Of a stretch of 64,000 nt of DNA, positions 21,125-32,203 are shown piece by piece (within the stretch, counting starts at the first letter, position 1; each line of letters starts with the position of its first letter). The stretch is taken from NCBI GenBank assembly GCA_003415625.1, contig PYIU01000002.1, positions 7,068,001 through 7,132,000 on the forward strand, given 5' to 3'. The notes under the pieces are model-generated. The model was given only the letters and a program-made list of their open reading frames with translations, was not told the origin of the DNA and did not search any database. Position numbers and translations under genes: made by a program. The stretch comes from Aquanectria penicillioides (taxonomy: Eukaryota; Ascomycota; Sordariomycetes; Hypocreales; Nectriaceae).

Positions 21125-22633
21125 CTACGCCGCCCGGTGATGCGGCTCCCTGAATCGTTTCACCCAGTGCTGCCGAACTCGATTGGGCATTTTGCAAAAC
21201 ACCATAGCCTTGCTCTCGTTGATGAGCACGCTCTCGGAAATCTTGACCTGCAGATCCAAATCCTCATCTGCAAAATCCCTGAAGAAGACGTCGAGAGCCT
21301 CCTCCTGCCACCGGAGGGAGGTGCGCGACCTCACGGCTTCGATGAGCTCCTCCATGACCGGACCCTGGGCCAAAACCTGGCTGTCGACATGGGAAGGGGA
21401 GGCGGCGCTGGGACCGTTGGCAATGGCTAGGGGTAAAATAGACGAGTTGAGGGTGACGGTCGAGGCAATGGTGCGTGATCCGTCGTTGGAGGACGTGCGG
21501 CGTCGCTTCTCAGGCGACTCGGGGGCCTGCTGGGCCAAGGGAGCAGCCGAGGCAGGGGGCGTCGACTCGAACACAGCCGGGGTGCTGCTGGTGGGCAGCT
21601 GTCGCTTACGGTTCTGGGTGACGGTCTCTTCTGGGGGAGTGAGAGCGCTGGCGCCGGCAGCTGGGGCCCGGGTGAGGATGGCTGTGGGTGTGGCGGCGGC
21701 GGCAGCAACAGCAGCAGCAGCAGCGTTGGTGGTAGTGATGGTGGAGGTGTTATTATTGGAGCTGGAGTTGTGGTTGTGGCTGTGGCTGTGGTTGTGGTTG
21801 TGGTTATGGTTCGTTGTGGGAGGCTTTGACTGGACGCCATTGGCAGCAGATGGAGCCGCGAGAGGCTGGGCATGGGGAGCTCGCTGACCGGGGCTTTCGA
21901 GGCCGGGCGGGCGCGGAGGAGGTTCGCTTTGTAGATTGAGGATGCCGGTGCCGGGCATCTCTGAGTCGTCGGCGACGGGGCCATCGGTGCGTCTCCTTGG
22001 TTTCATGATGCGCTTCGGGGCGCCGCCGGAGCCGATGACGTCCGGGTAGAGGATCTCCATGTAGTCTTCGTGGTCAAAGGGCCTGCCGCGAAGGGCTCTG
22101 GACAGGGGTTCCCGCTGTGGTGTCGTTAGTGACGTGACTCGGCTCGATGACCGCTACTCGGGCGGTAGGGAGCATTGGCATAGCATGACGGGAGCTAGCA
22201 CATGGCATAACATGGCATAGGTACGGCATAGGCAAGGCATAGCATGGTAATTGCTTACCTCAATGTGGGCGGCCCAGGCCTCCTCGGTGGCCGTGACGGT
22301 GCGGGTGACGGAATTGTAGGTGAACTCGGGGTCCTCGCGCAGGCCGCGCCAGAGGCGAAAGCGTTTCCTGGCATTGTCGCTCTTGTTGATCAGGTGGCTC
22401 TTGGTGGGATAGGCGCCGTGGCTCTCCTGCAGGGCCTGGGCGGCGCGCTCCCAGGCCTCGGCCTTGAAGCTGCTGTTTTCGCGCAGGCCGAGCTGGACGC
22501 TCTCGCAGAGGCTGCGGAAGAAGGTGGCCTCGTAGGCCGGGGTCCAACTGAAGCGCGGAGCTCGACGATCGCGATCGACGCGGGCGGGAGCCTGGCCGTC
22601 GGGGCCGAGGACGTCGCCGTCGTCTTCGGACAT
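21125..22633 (-). CDS. Myb/SANT-like DNA-binding domain protein
   Basis: Two exons, 22633-22259 and 22114-21125 (GTAAGC...CCACAG), give 454 residues. Residues 28-125 form a Myb/SANT-like domain (Myb_DNA-bind_3 type): RFSWTPAYEATFFRSLCE, AWERAAQALQESHG, KSDNARKRFRLWRGLREDPE and TATEEAWAAHI, continued after the splice by RPFDHEDYMEILYPDVIG. The middle is disordered and Pro/Ala/Ser-rich with a His/Asn tract encoded by a hexamer microsatellite. The C-terminus (about 375-454) is a conserved helical block (RWQEEALDVFFRDFADEDLD). The start at 22633 is chosen because the 79 codons before it are arginine/histidine/proline low complexity. It is likely a nuclear DNA-binding protein or a domesticated-transposase relative; targets unknown. 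Confidence 0.85.
21690..21825. repeat. Hexanucleotide microsatellite encoding His/Asn and Ala tracts
   Basis: Imperfect GTTGTG/GCTGTG units (about 21768-21815) and a GCAGCA run (about 21700-21725) inside the Myb-like gene. On the coding strand they give alternating Asn-His-Ser-His and poly-Ala, likely length-variable. Confidence 0.8.
22171..22250. repeat. GGCATA-type short repeats inside the Myb-like gene intron
   Basis: The plus strand has repeated GGCATAG/GGCATAA words (for example atggcataacatggcatag) about seven times in 80 bases, entirely within the intron between 22259 and 22114. Confidence 0.7.
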
Positions 22634-22895
22634 TTGAGGGCGTCGGCGGCGTCGGCGGCGGAGGGGAAGAGGAGTGAGAGAAGGAGGAGGAAACCCGGGG
22701 AGGAAATCGGAAGAGGGAATCGGAGTAGGACGTCGGAGTAGGACGAGTCGGTGGTGGTGGTGGTGGTGGCAATTGGGGCGGGACCCGAAAGCTGGAGTCG
22801 GAGTCGGGGACGGAGGACGAGGACGGAGGACGGAGTCGTCAGTCCTCGAGCGGCGGCAAGTCACCAGCAACCAAGAGGACTGGTCTTGGGGCTGG

Positions 22896-22930
22896 TCTTG
22901 TCTTGTCTTGTCTTGTCTCGTCTCGCCTCG
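22896..22930. repeat. TCTTG/TCTCG pentanucleotide repeat
   Basis: Four TCTTG copies followed by two TCTCG and one CCTCG, in the presumed 5' UTR or promoter of the Myb-like gene. Confidence 0.9.
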
Positions 22931-23581
22931 TGTCGTCGGCGTGGTGTCGTCCGGTCGGTGCTTTGTCGCAGCGGGCGAGGCTCGCTACCAACCTATCCAA
23001 AAGCAGTACCGAGTGCAGCACGGCACGGTACAAGCGGACGAGCACAGCACAGCGAGAGCACAGCGAGAGCACAGCGAGCACAACAAGTACTACTCAACGG
23101 TGAACTGAACCCCTTCTCTTCCCGTTTCGAGACGGCTGCGGTTCTCAGCCCAGCATCACCGCCTAGAGAAAAGAAGGAAAAAGTAAAACGGAAAAAGTAA
23201 AAAAGAATAAAAAATAAAAAAAATAAAAAGATTACGGTCCTGTCCAGTAGAGCAGCTTCCTCGCCGGCAGAGCTGGTAGGGAAGTGGGCGTTTCGGCGTG
23301 GATGCAAATCCTCCAATCCCCCAATCCCAATCCCAATGGATGGCTTTCCCGTCTGGGAATGGGCCGTTCGGTGGAGACGGAAAAAACAGTGGTCACCTGC
23401 ACTGCTATGAATTTTCCGTCACGTGCACCCATAAAATGTTTCCATAACGGGAAGTGTCACGCTTGCTCAACTGGCTTAGCCCAGCCGCAACCCCGGGAGA
23501 GCTCAGCTCACCCGCGGGGGGCAGGATAATTAACGCTCCCCCTCATTCAATCTCACCGTTTCCCATGCGTGTTGAAGGGGG

Positions 23582-23780
23582 GTGAGTGTGTGTGTCTGTG
23601 TGTGAGTGTGCCAGTGCTAACAAGTTAGTGAGTGGGAGGAATGTATGCGTGTGCGTCTGCTCTGCTTGTGCGTGTGATTGTGACGGTGCATGTAGGGCGT
23701 GGACTTGGACATTGACGTGGATGTGGACGGACGGACGTGGGCGTGGGGTTCCGGTGTGGGTGTGGTTGTGGTATGTTTTC
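23582..23780. repeat. GT-rich microsatellite region
   Basis: Plus strand dominated by GTGTGT, GTGAGT and GTGGAC words for about 200 bases. No coding logic is apparent. Confidence 0.8.
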
Positions 23781-24136
23781 TCCATCTCAAGACGAGCCAT
23801 CATCGTGTCGTCTCTTTTACCTGCCTTCTAGGTATGAATGCAATACAGCATAGTACTTGCTATGCCCATCTCTCTACCAGCTCCTACACCTGCACTTCCT
23901 TGCTCATCAATGTAGCTTGCAGCCATACCCATCTCCCTACGTGTCTGAGGCTACGGCTACGATTCCGATTTCGACTCCGACTCCGACTCCGTCTCTCACC
24001 TCTGCGTCTCTTTGCGTCTCTGCCTGCGTCCGCGTTCTGCACCTGTACCTGGTGACCGTCTACCGCATCTTCGCCGGCGTCTCATCTCGTCTCTGGCGCC
24101 CAGTGAAAGCCCCCCCCCTCGTCCCGTGTCCCGTGT

Positions 24137-24155
24137 CCCCCCCCCCCCCCCCCCC
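24137..24155. repeat. Poly-C run of 19
   Basis: Nineteen consecutive C, preceded by a C7 run near 24112 and CCCGTGT words. The length is likely inexact because of sequencing limits. Confidence 0.9.
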
Positions 24156-25270
24156 ATGCAATTGACCGGCCGCTTCTTATCGCAGGGGACGGGCTGTCTC
24201 TGTTCCCTGTCGTTCCTTCGTTTCTTTTTCCCGCTCCGTCTGTGCCCCGGTGGTGGCCCGTGGCTTCATCGACAGAAAATGGGGAAATGAACGTTAATAA
24301 TAAATACTATGTAAGCGTCGCCCTCTGCTCGACGATACCAGACCAGATGGATTCCCTCCCTAATTACTAGGTCTCCGTAACGTAAAACGTAAAACAAACA
24401 CACTTGTCGGCGTAACCTCCCCAAAACGGCCAAGTGAATGATTCCATTCTAGGCAATTCACTGAATCCCCCACCGCCCAGCACAAGAAAACGCCGGACTT
24501 CTCAGCGGTCACCTCAACCCGTCCGTCAATCATACTATAGTAGCGTCAATGCTTCGTTTCGCGCCCTCAAAGCTTGATCACTGCAGCTGGTGGCTGGTTC
24601 GCATGGCCGGCGCCCGTTTTGCCCTGTTATTTTATTTTAATGCCAGAGAGTCTCTAGCCGCCATTGCCGCCCAGCCTAGCCTCTTGGCTCCATCCTCTCA
24701 TCCTATGGGCTTGACGCACGCCATTCGCTTACAATTTCGCTGCAGCCCGATCTCATCACGATGCATATCACGATGCACGCCGTGATGCATGCCGTCTGCA
24801 TCAATGAACTTTTCTGCGATACGAGTGTTGATCAGAGCTGATAAGCGATCGAAACATGTCCCATATGCGGCTTTTCCTTGTTGCATTTTCAATTCGATCA
24901 GCATTGGCTGCCCTTTGAGCTGCGAGCATGCGCGAATCACGCCTCGTCCGAATGACCCTGCGGCGCATCGTCTAAACTTTCCTGAGCATTGCTATCATTT
25001 CCTGCCCTTTGTCCATCACCAAGCCTAGGCAGTAGTGCACGCACACGCAAACAGGAATCATAGGATCATCTAGCCGTCCGAATCACGACACACTAGTGGC
25101 CTAGCTGCGTAATGCATAGAAGAGTAATCTAAAGGCGCCCTCTTTGTGCTAGTCGCTTCACTTCCTGCAAGAGAAAAAGAAAAACAAGGAGCTGCAGCAA
25201 AATTGAAAAAAAAAGGACGATTCAGATGCGGAAACAGTCTATACTTGAGACATTCACGTCTTGTATTATC

Positions 25271-25279
25271 TTATCAGAT
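25271..25279 (-). promoter_or_regulatory. Single iron-GATA-type site
   Basis: TTATCAGAT, the reverse complement of ATCTGATAA, matches the ATCWGATAA element of SreA/Fep1-type iron GATA factors. A single 9-mer match is expected about once by chance in 64 kb, so the support is weak. Confidence 0.25.
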
Positions 25280-26692
25280 CCATTTGGGTGAAAGGATCAA
25301 CCAACTATACAGCCAAACGACTAAGCCAACGTTTCGAGACGTCCAAGACGGAGAAGCCGTTGACGTGACGGTCCGGGGCCTGGGATGGAATAGTGTCTTC
25401 GTGCTATGACGAAACGGACCTGATCCAAGCACGCACCCCTGGCTCACCTCCAAAATAGGACTCTCATACCGAGAACTCGGCCTCATCTTTGGCATTATGG
25501 GTCCAATTGCCGCTCCTTTTCCATTGTTGGCCGACGGAAATACCACGTGATGACTAGCTCATTGTTAGATGACCGCGCGACCAAGCCACAGCCGCTCTTC
25601 TCCACTACCGATATTCCAAGGTCATTTCTGACAGGACAAGTTGCAGTCAGAGATGTGGATGGAACACGATGCGAACTGCACCGCTGGATCGAGTATTCTT
25701 GGCTAACGCTTATTCACATCTTGCAGATAAGCTCAATGCTAGATGTTTGCTGATGCAGGCAAAAAACTCCACAGGTCCGTAACTACGCATCCCTGACATC
25801 GGGACGGCATTCCCACGACACCACGAACCCACTTAAGAAAAACGCTAGAAGTCTCGAACCGGACCCCCACATTGTCTCCGGCTGTATTTAGAATCTCCTA
25901 GACTCCTGTTTACCCAGATTGACATCGCTGACCCATGCTATTATCTAATATGCCGAAAAAGGACGATACTATCTCTAGGTGATATTTTTTTCTGGGTCGC
26001 ACAGCCGGACGAACATCATTTCCGCATCTGACTGGACCCTTGCATAGAACACGCATCAGCAAGGGCCTTTTGGGTGTCTGCATCCTGTACCAAGCCGAGC
26101 TAAATGGCCCATTCTATTTCGCCGTTGTAAATACCTACTATGGTAAGATCTCACAGATAGGGGTCTTATAATCTATGCTTGGGAAAGCTAGCGTCGATCT
26201 CCCAACAAGGTGGTGACAAGGAGTGCCATTGGACCATTGCGCAAACATTGCGGGGAGCGACAAACGGTGATCGGAGAAGAGTTGTTGGTTCAAGCAATAA
26301 GTCCAGCTTCATTTTCTGCCTTCATTTCTTGGCCCTGAAAAAACCCATTATAAAAAAGTGGGTAGGGTTTGGCTGAGTTAGCAGTGCCACGGCCACAGTT
26401 GGCTGCGTTTGCCTTTGATATAAGCGTGGGGGTGGATTGGGATAATGTACATCTCGGGATGTCGTGTGTTTGCACACAAGTTTCTCTTAACATTTAAGAG
26501 AATCCTGAAAAGGGTGTTTTTTCTTAGTAGTTGATTGTATTTCGTATTTATCCTTTGTAAGGAGTCATCATATGACCGCCGGTTCTCGTCTACCATAGCC
26601 TTGACCACGTTAACCATGCCAGCTTCCTTCATCTATATCATAGTCTTATACACTATACCGTGATATCAACTTGCGGTTTCTTCTAGATTTAT

Positions 26693-27370
26693 TCACAAAA
26701 CAGCTGCAACGCCCAGGACAACCATGCCAATGGCCCCTAGTGGATTGAGTGCAGCCGTAGCGTCCTTGCTGGTGGTTGTGGTGGCCACAGCACCAGAGAC
26801 TGTGCCCGAAGCCTGGGCAGCAGAGGTAGGTTTGGGCGTAGATCCAGCACCAGGAGTCGAGCTGGGACCCAAGGTTATTGTTGCGGTAGCTGCAGTATTG
26901 GTCGTGTCTCTAGAATCGCTTTTGCTGGTAGCCGCGTGGCCGAGTGCCGAGGTGGAAGACGAGGCGGCGGAGCAGAGCGCGATGGCAGCTGGAAGAACTT
27001 TGTCTTTACATTGAGAATGAGATGGTTAGTAGATGTGACGATGAGTGAACAGCGAAGCACGAAAAAGGGCCAGTATTGAGGAATGATTGAGGCATGTTGA
27101 AACACGGACGCACAATATTCGAGATCACGTACCAACGGCGGTGTCGGTGCCACAAGCTTTCATAACACAAGTAAGAGCCTGGTTGTAGATGGCCTCGTAG
27201 TTGGATTGGACGCACCAGCAGACGCCATCGTCAAGCTGACAGTTAGTGGCCTTCCTAGTGGCTTCGTTGAGACAGTCGATGGAGCACTGGGGAAAGTAGT
27301 CCTTGAGCTGGACGTTGGCGACGACAAAGCTGGAGACGAGCGTCGCCACAAGTATGGAAGTGGGTTTCAT
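26693..27370 (-). CDS. GPI-anchored CFEM-domain protein
   Basis: A secreted, cell-surface CFEM protein; family members bind haem or act in host interaction. Exon 1 is 27370-27133; a GTACGT...GTAAAG intron follows; exon 2 is 27003-26693; total 182 residues. Residues 1-20 are a signal peptide (SILVATLVSSFVVA). The CFEM cysteine pattern is YFPQCSIDCLNEATR, TNCQLDDGVCWCVQ (the C-x3-D-x2-C-x-C core with the key Asp) and LTCVMKACG, with an eighth Cys in IALCSAAS after the splice. Residues about 95-160 are a Ser/Thr/Ala-rich stalk. The C-terminus ends in a hydrophobic tail (PLGAIGMVVLGVAAVL), the expected GPI signal. The start at 27370 puts the signal peptide first; an upstream in-frame ATG at 27535 lacks it. 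The gene is divergent to the siderophore transporter. Confidence 0.92.
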
Positions 27371-29357
27371 GTTTGTGATCTGGGTGGGAAAGAATGTTGT
27401 GACTGAGATGGACACGGGGAGTGACCAGCACAAGCGACGTGGTGGCAGTGTTAGAGACGTTGATGAGAGAAGGCCACCGCTCAAGCAAACAACATCACAT
27501 GCAGACGCCTGGCTTGTGTATAAGAATAACACCACCCACTTATACTACATGGCTTGGCTTAAAAAACTTCAGAGCAGAGAGCAGGAGAGTCGCTTCCTCC
27601 AATGACAAAAGTTGCGAGCTCAGGTGCTCGGATGCCTGGGATCGGCAAGCTCAGCTCTAGACAGGGGACCAAGTCTCCAGGGAGCCAAGACCTGTTGCAG
27701 AACGTGGGATAGAGATGGATGGGCCTTCGGTGGCAACCTACCCAATCATGACATAGCCTCGGTGACCAAGGCCGAGGAATGTATGGCATTGAGGCGAGTC
27801 TGGAGAGCATGGGGAAGGCATGGACGGAGCATGGCTGGGATACGACGTGTATGAATGAAGCTCTTTGCAACATCCAAATCGTCAAGACTCAGCTTTGGGG
27901 TCTGAATCAGGGAGAAATTGAGTCTGGGGGTGGTGCGAGGTGTGAATGCTCGTGTTCAGGTTCAGCCCAACATGACACCCGCGGAATTAACTCATACCGG
28001 CCACGGCCTCATCTGAGCTCTTCGTCTTGCGCGCTCAAGCATGGCGTCTTCTCCGCTGGCCAAAGTCGCTCGTGTCAAGATGAACGAATTTCCGGATTCG
28101 AAGCCTCACGTGAGAGGAGGTGCCGCTCGATTGGGATACATGATGTTGAGTGGTGAATCTATGTGCCAGCTCCAATGTTGATAGGGCTGGAGTCTCGCAT
28201 CGTGCCGAGGAACAGCGTTAAGCCGCACTTTTAGATTGTGGAGGAGCGGACCAAACGGAACAGCAAGTGAGTGCGTCCTGCAAAAGGACCTGGATAGAAA
28301 TAAACGAGACCCTGGGGTGTGGAGCTGGTGATTGGCCGGCGAGGACCCATGATCAACGGAGAGGTTATCTGATCATCAGATAAGATGCTTGTTGGTGTGC
28401 GAAGGCTAAGCAAGATGCGGTTCTCCTGTCTGTTCTGCAGCGTACTATTGTTGAAGCTTGTCCTGCTTTCGGAAAAGGCTTCGTTGTGATGTGGCGGCGA
28501 CGGTTGGTGGCCTTTTGCTTGTCGACGCACCTGAGACGGGCGAGATTAGCAGCATCTGCAGCTCACGCTTCATTTTGCGCCGCAGCTTGTCCCCTTTGTC
28601 GGCTTTCTGAATGATAATACACACCGAGGCAAAATAGATGTTCTTTCTCGTCTATCTTGAGCTCTAAATTGCGCGACTTTGGGGCTTAGATTGTGCTAGG
28701 ACCTCGCTCAGTGGCTTCTGACCAGGCGAACCTCTATTGCTAAGTCAACTCTACTTGGTATACCCACCCAGACAGAGCTCGAATGGCTGGTCTACAACTG
28801 GGTCTCAAATCCTTGACGAGGCCAAGAGCTACGAAGGCTGTGACCCGATTGCGACCCCGGACAGATCGGCAATCGACCGTTCCCTGATGTCCTGCTTCGC
28901 TACGATTGCTTCGCTCAGAGAAAAGCCCACATTGCAAGGCTTTGACCGCACTCGAGCATTCAGATATGCTCTATGTTAAACTACTCGCCTCTTCAAATCT
29001 CATCACTATTTCACACCGTCTTTTTGTCAGTAGCCGCAGTAGAAGAACGCCTGCATAGAGCAAGAGGACTTTCGTGTGACTCCCGGTCAAGCTGGGGTGG
29101 GAACCGAGTTGCCAACATGAGCGGCGCATGCATTGGGTCAACTGTACTAACATATAATACGCTTCTTGGCAACTATTATAACCACCGCAATGACCTGCAC
29201 TCTTCAATTCTGCAGCTGGATCCCTGTTACATGTGATTCGCGAGTAGCGTAGCGCACCTGGGGATGAGTACGGCTGGCCGCCACCTCCGGCTAAAGTGAA
29301 CCATCGAGCGGCCCTGAAAGAATTGCCCTGCTATCCTGTTACACTGTCGCCGCCACC
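27371..29357. other. Shared upstream region of CFEM gene and siderophore transporter
   Basis: About 2 kb between divergent start codons. No gene is supported; a 46-codon frame from ATG 28041 (MASSPLAKVARVKM) is not recognised. It contains the iron-GATA palindrome listed separately. Confidence 0.5.
28365..28383. promoter_or_regulatory. Palindromic iron-GATA element (SreA/Fep1/SRE-type)
   Basis: TTATCTGATCATCAGATAA is a perfect 9-1-9 inverted repeat. Each arm is ATCAGATAA, matching the ATCWGATAA consensus of the fungal iron-responsive GATA repressor. It lies about 1.0 kb upstream of both the CFEM gene and the siderophore transporter. Known of the family: SreA-type factors repress iron-uptake genes when iron is plentiful. 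Inferred: this palindrome controls one or both neighbours. Confidence 0.65.
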
Positions 29358-31274
29358 ATGAGGCTTTCTCTGACGCAAAATGCCGCTTCTGATGCTATTG
29401 AAGCCGCAACAAATGCAACATCCACAGAAAAGAACCCCAAAGACAAGGAGGGTAACGACTCGAATATTGTCTGCGATGCTGACGGAGAAAAGGACTCCAT
29501 TCCGGAGCCGTCGAGCAACTACCAAGCTGGCGTGCGCAACATCGAGGCAATTACCTCTGTTTGGGGGAAATGGGACATGATTGCAGCCTACGGCATGTGA
29601 GTGTCGACCCGCCTCTCAATCGCACCGGGAATCAAGGACAGTGGGAATTGATACACGTGCTAAAACCTTCTAGAATATGGCTCATTTACTTTATCACGTC
29701 TACGTAAGAAGTTGCCGTCTGCTCTCTTAATCCGTACGTCACGAGCAGTTTCTCTGTCCATTCTCTTACTGCTGTGGCTAGCATCATCTCAAGTTTGTTT
29801 AGAGGCCTTTCGAAGCTCGTTTTCGCCAAGATCATGGACACGTGGGGCCGACCCCAAACCCTCATCATCACCATGATCTTTTGGATGCTTGGCTCCATCA
29901 TGATGGCTGCCTGTCAGAACGTCGAAACCTACGTCGCCGCTCAGGTCTTCTCCGTCACTGGGTAGGTGACCCAGCTTCAGATGTCTTGCAGATGAAACGG
30001 ATGTGCTGATATCCATTGATAGTGCACAGGGTTTTAGTTATTGCATGACTGTCTTCATCTTTGATACGTCATCTCTCGTCAATCGTCCGCTCATGCTCGC
30101 CTTTGCTACTTCGCCATACATTGTCACTACTTTGATCGGCGGTCCTATGGCAGACAGCATCATCTACGCGATTGGATGGCGATGGGGATCCGGGGTATGG
30201 AGCATCGTTGTTCCAATTGTTGTATCTCTACTCGCGATACTCTTCTTTTGGAATGGGAGAAAGGCAGAGATGATCGACCTCGCCACCTCAGTCAAGCCAA
30301 CATTTTCCCTCGCCGCTGCCCTTGATTGGTGCATCGAGATTGACTTGTTGGGAATCGTCGTTCTTATAGCTGGGATGGCTTTATTCCTTCTGCCTATGTC
30401 AATTCATTCCCGTCAGCCTGACGGTTGGAAATCTCCGATGATCATCTGCATCATCATCTTCGGCGGCCTGCTAATCATCGCCTTTGTCATCTTGGAAAAG
30501 TTCTTAGCACCAGTCACTTTCATCCCCTTGAAGCTCTTTGCTGACCGCACCGTCTTCTTCAGTGGGCTGATGTTCACGTTTGTGTTTTGGAACTCGGCTA
30601 TCTGGGGAAGCTACTTTACCTCCATGCTTTTGATGGTCTGGAACACCGGCATCACCAAAGCTACTTACATCAGCAACATCTATCACGTGGGTTGTTACTT
30701 TTCAGGCCTAGTTATTGGACTGATCATTGCAAAAACTGGTCGGTTTAAATGGGTGAACCTCTACTTTTCCATTCCATTGATGCTTCTGGCCGTTGGACTG
30801 ATGATTCACTTTCGCCAACCGGACCAAAACATTGGTTTTGTCATCATGACCCAGATATTCGTTGCCTTTGCTGGTGGACCCGTGGTAATTTCTGGAGAGA
30901 TGGCTATGATGGCGCCCTCTGATCATCAGCATATTGGTGTTCTCATTGCCGTTCTTGACCTGTTCGGAAGCATTGGTACGGCCATTGGCTCAACTGTTGC
31001 TGCCGCTATTTGGACTGGGACATTCAAGGACAGTCTCAAAAAACACTTGCCTGAAGGTACTGACGTTGAGCCTATTTATGGCAGTATTTATACCCAGCTT
31101 GCATACCGGCCTGGAACAGCGATCCGAGAGGGTATTGCACTGGCTTATGGCGACAGCCAGAAATACATGCTTATTACTAGCGTATGCATCTTGTCACTTG
31201 GATGGTTCTGTGTGTTCCTATGGAGGGATATTAAAGTCACGCATGTTAAGCAAGTTCGCGGGAATGTTGCTTAA
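29358..31274 (+). pseudogene. Siderophore-iron transporter (MFS, Sit/Mir type) with one nonsense codon
   Basis: A 14-helix MFS transporter that would import ferric siderophores by proton symport. Exons 29358-29596, 29674-29961 and 30023-31274 join perfectly in frame (AT|A, GG|T) to 593 codons, the usual length for the family. Landmarks are AITSVWGKWDMIAAYGIIWL (TM1), KIMDTWGRPQTL (motif A), MMAACQNVETYVAAQVFSV, AQGFSYCMTVFIFDTSSL, NRPLMLAFATSPYIVTTLIG, and the C-terminal extracellular loop YTQLAYRPGTAIREGIALAY typical of the Sit1/Mir/Str group. The only defect is an in-frame TAA at 29705-29707 (ITST-stop-EVAV) where relatives usually have Gln, so CAA to TAA. The start is in a good fungal context (GCCACCATGA). 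With the stop real, only about 90 residues would be made. Confidence 0.9.
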
Positions 31275-31702
31275 GAGGTCAATTTGCACTTTAGGCGGAG
31301 ATAATCATCCTAAGAATTATCTGCACCAATACAAACCACACATTCGTTGGAACCTTTCTGAATTTTCGCGAAGAGACCCGTGTATTCATCATATGTTACT
31401 AATAGATGTTGTGTCATCAGATCACGAGGATATACGGAAACCCGAAGGAGATGGATTGAATACAGGGCTTGATCCAACTTCACGATTGACTCCGTAGGAA
31501 AAATGGCCCTTAGCCATCGTTTTATGTCTTAGTCCTTCATGATACGGCTATGTATAAACCTTGAACAGTGTCTATTTTATTGACCTTTCATCATCCGACT
31601 AAGCTCACCATCATCATGGTGGATTAAAATCCTCTCATTTGGCGCCAAGGACAAGTCGGATCTTAATAGGTACTATTTGCAGAAGATTGACTGCATCGAT
31701 AT
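31275..31702. other. Convergent intergenic region
   Basis: Downstream of both the siderophore transporter and the cyanovirin-like gene. A short open frame overlapping the transporter 3' end has no recognised family. Confidence 0.4.
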
Positions 31703-32203
31703 TTAGCACACGAGGACACCGTACCGGTTGGTGATCCGCGTAATGTCTGTAGTAGGTACCAAATCATCAACATTCATTTTCTAGTATTTGAAACAGCGAC
31801 AAAGGACATACCGAGGTTGAGAGCAACATCTGTGCTCTCGCAGGTGCAGTTAAGCCAAGGGTGAGTAATGCCAAATTGTCCATAGATGGGGTCATCTATG
31901 CGGCTTTCAGTACAATCGGTGCAAGAGTTCTGAAAACCACTTCCAGGGGACTAGAAAGCATGGTGAGTTAAAGAACACAATGGACTAAAGGAAGTAACGC
32001 ACAACAATCTTTCCACTTTGATATGCAAGGCAGTCGTGAAGGTTTAGGCTGGCGTCGGTAAATGTTCCCTTGCCGTCACCGATATTGCAACTGGCAGTGA
32101 GGAGTCCAGTGGAGGCATCGAAAACATCGCCAGTACAGCTCTGGCCCCAGTCGGCAGCGACGGCAGATGTGGCGAAGAGGGTGACGGCGGTGAAAAACTT
32201 CAT
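31703..32203 (-). CDS. Secreted cyanovirin-N homology (CVNH)-like protein
   Basis: Three exons, 32203-32003, 31950-31812 and 31746-31703 (introns GTGCGT...CTAG and GTATGT...ACAG), give 127 residues. Residues 1-17 are a signal peptide (KFFTAVTLFATSAVAA). The mature part has the CVNH layout of two internal repeats: GLLTASCNIGDGKGTFTDAS followed by LNLHDCLAYQSGKI, then SGFQNSCTDC, PWLNCTCESTDVALNLD and a closing NRYGVLVC. CVNH proteins are small lectins binding high-mannose glycans. Eight cysteines, more than in cyanobacterial cyanovirin, fit the secreted fungal subgroup. No disabling change. Assignment rests on the repeat pattern; sugar binding is inferred. Confidence 0.8.

Larger units (their letters stand above)
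22634..26692. other. Long gene-poor stretch rich in simple repeats
   Basis: About 4 kb without a supported gene. It starts with the 5' flank of the Myb-like gene: GGT repeats 22750-22769, TCTTG pentamers 22896-22930, an AGCACAGCGAG unit three times around 23041-23080. It continues with a GT-rich region 23582-23780, CGACTC-like hexamers 23960-23995 and a C19 run 24137-24155. One weak hydrophobic stretch at about 25440-25545 (IGLSYRELGLIFGIMGPIAA) could be a transporter relic but is too short to call. Confidence 0.55.

Noticed and set aside
22896..24155. CRISPR-like or tandem array
   Set aside because: Repeat units are 3-11 bases, directly abutting and without unique spacers; these are microsatellites.
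25280..25560. MFS transporter relic
   Set aside because: Only about 35 residues look transporter-like and stops surround them; not enough to call a gene.
28041..28181. 46-codon frame in the CFEM/transporter spacer
   Set aside because: No homology recognised and no supporting splice or context signal.
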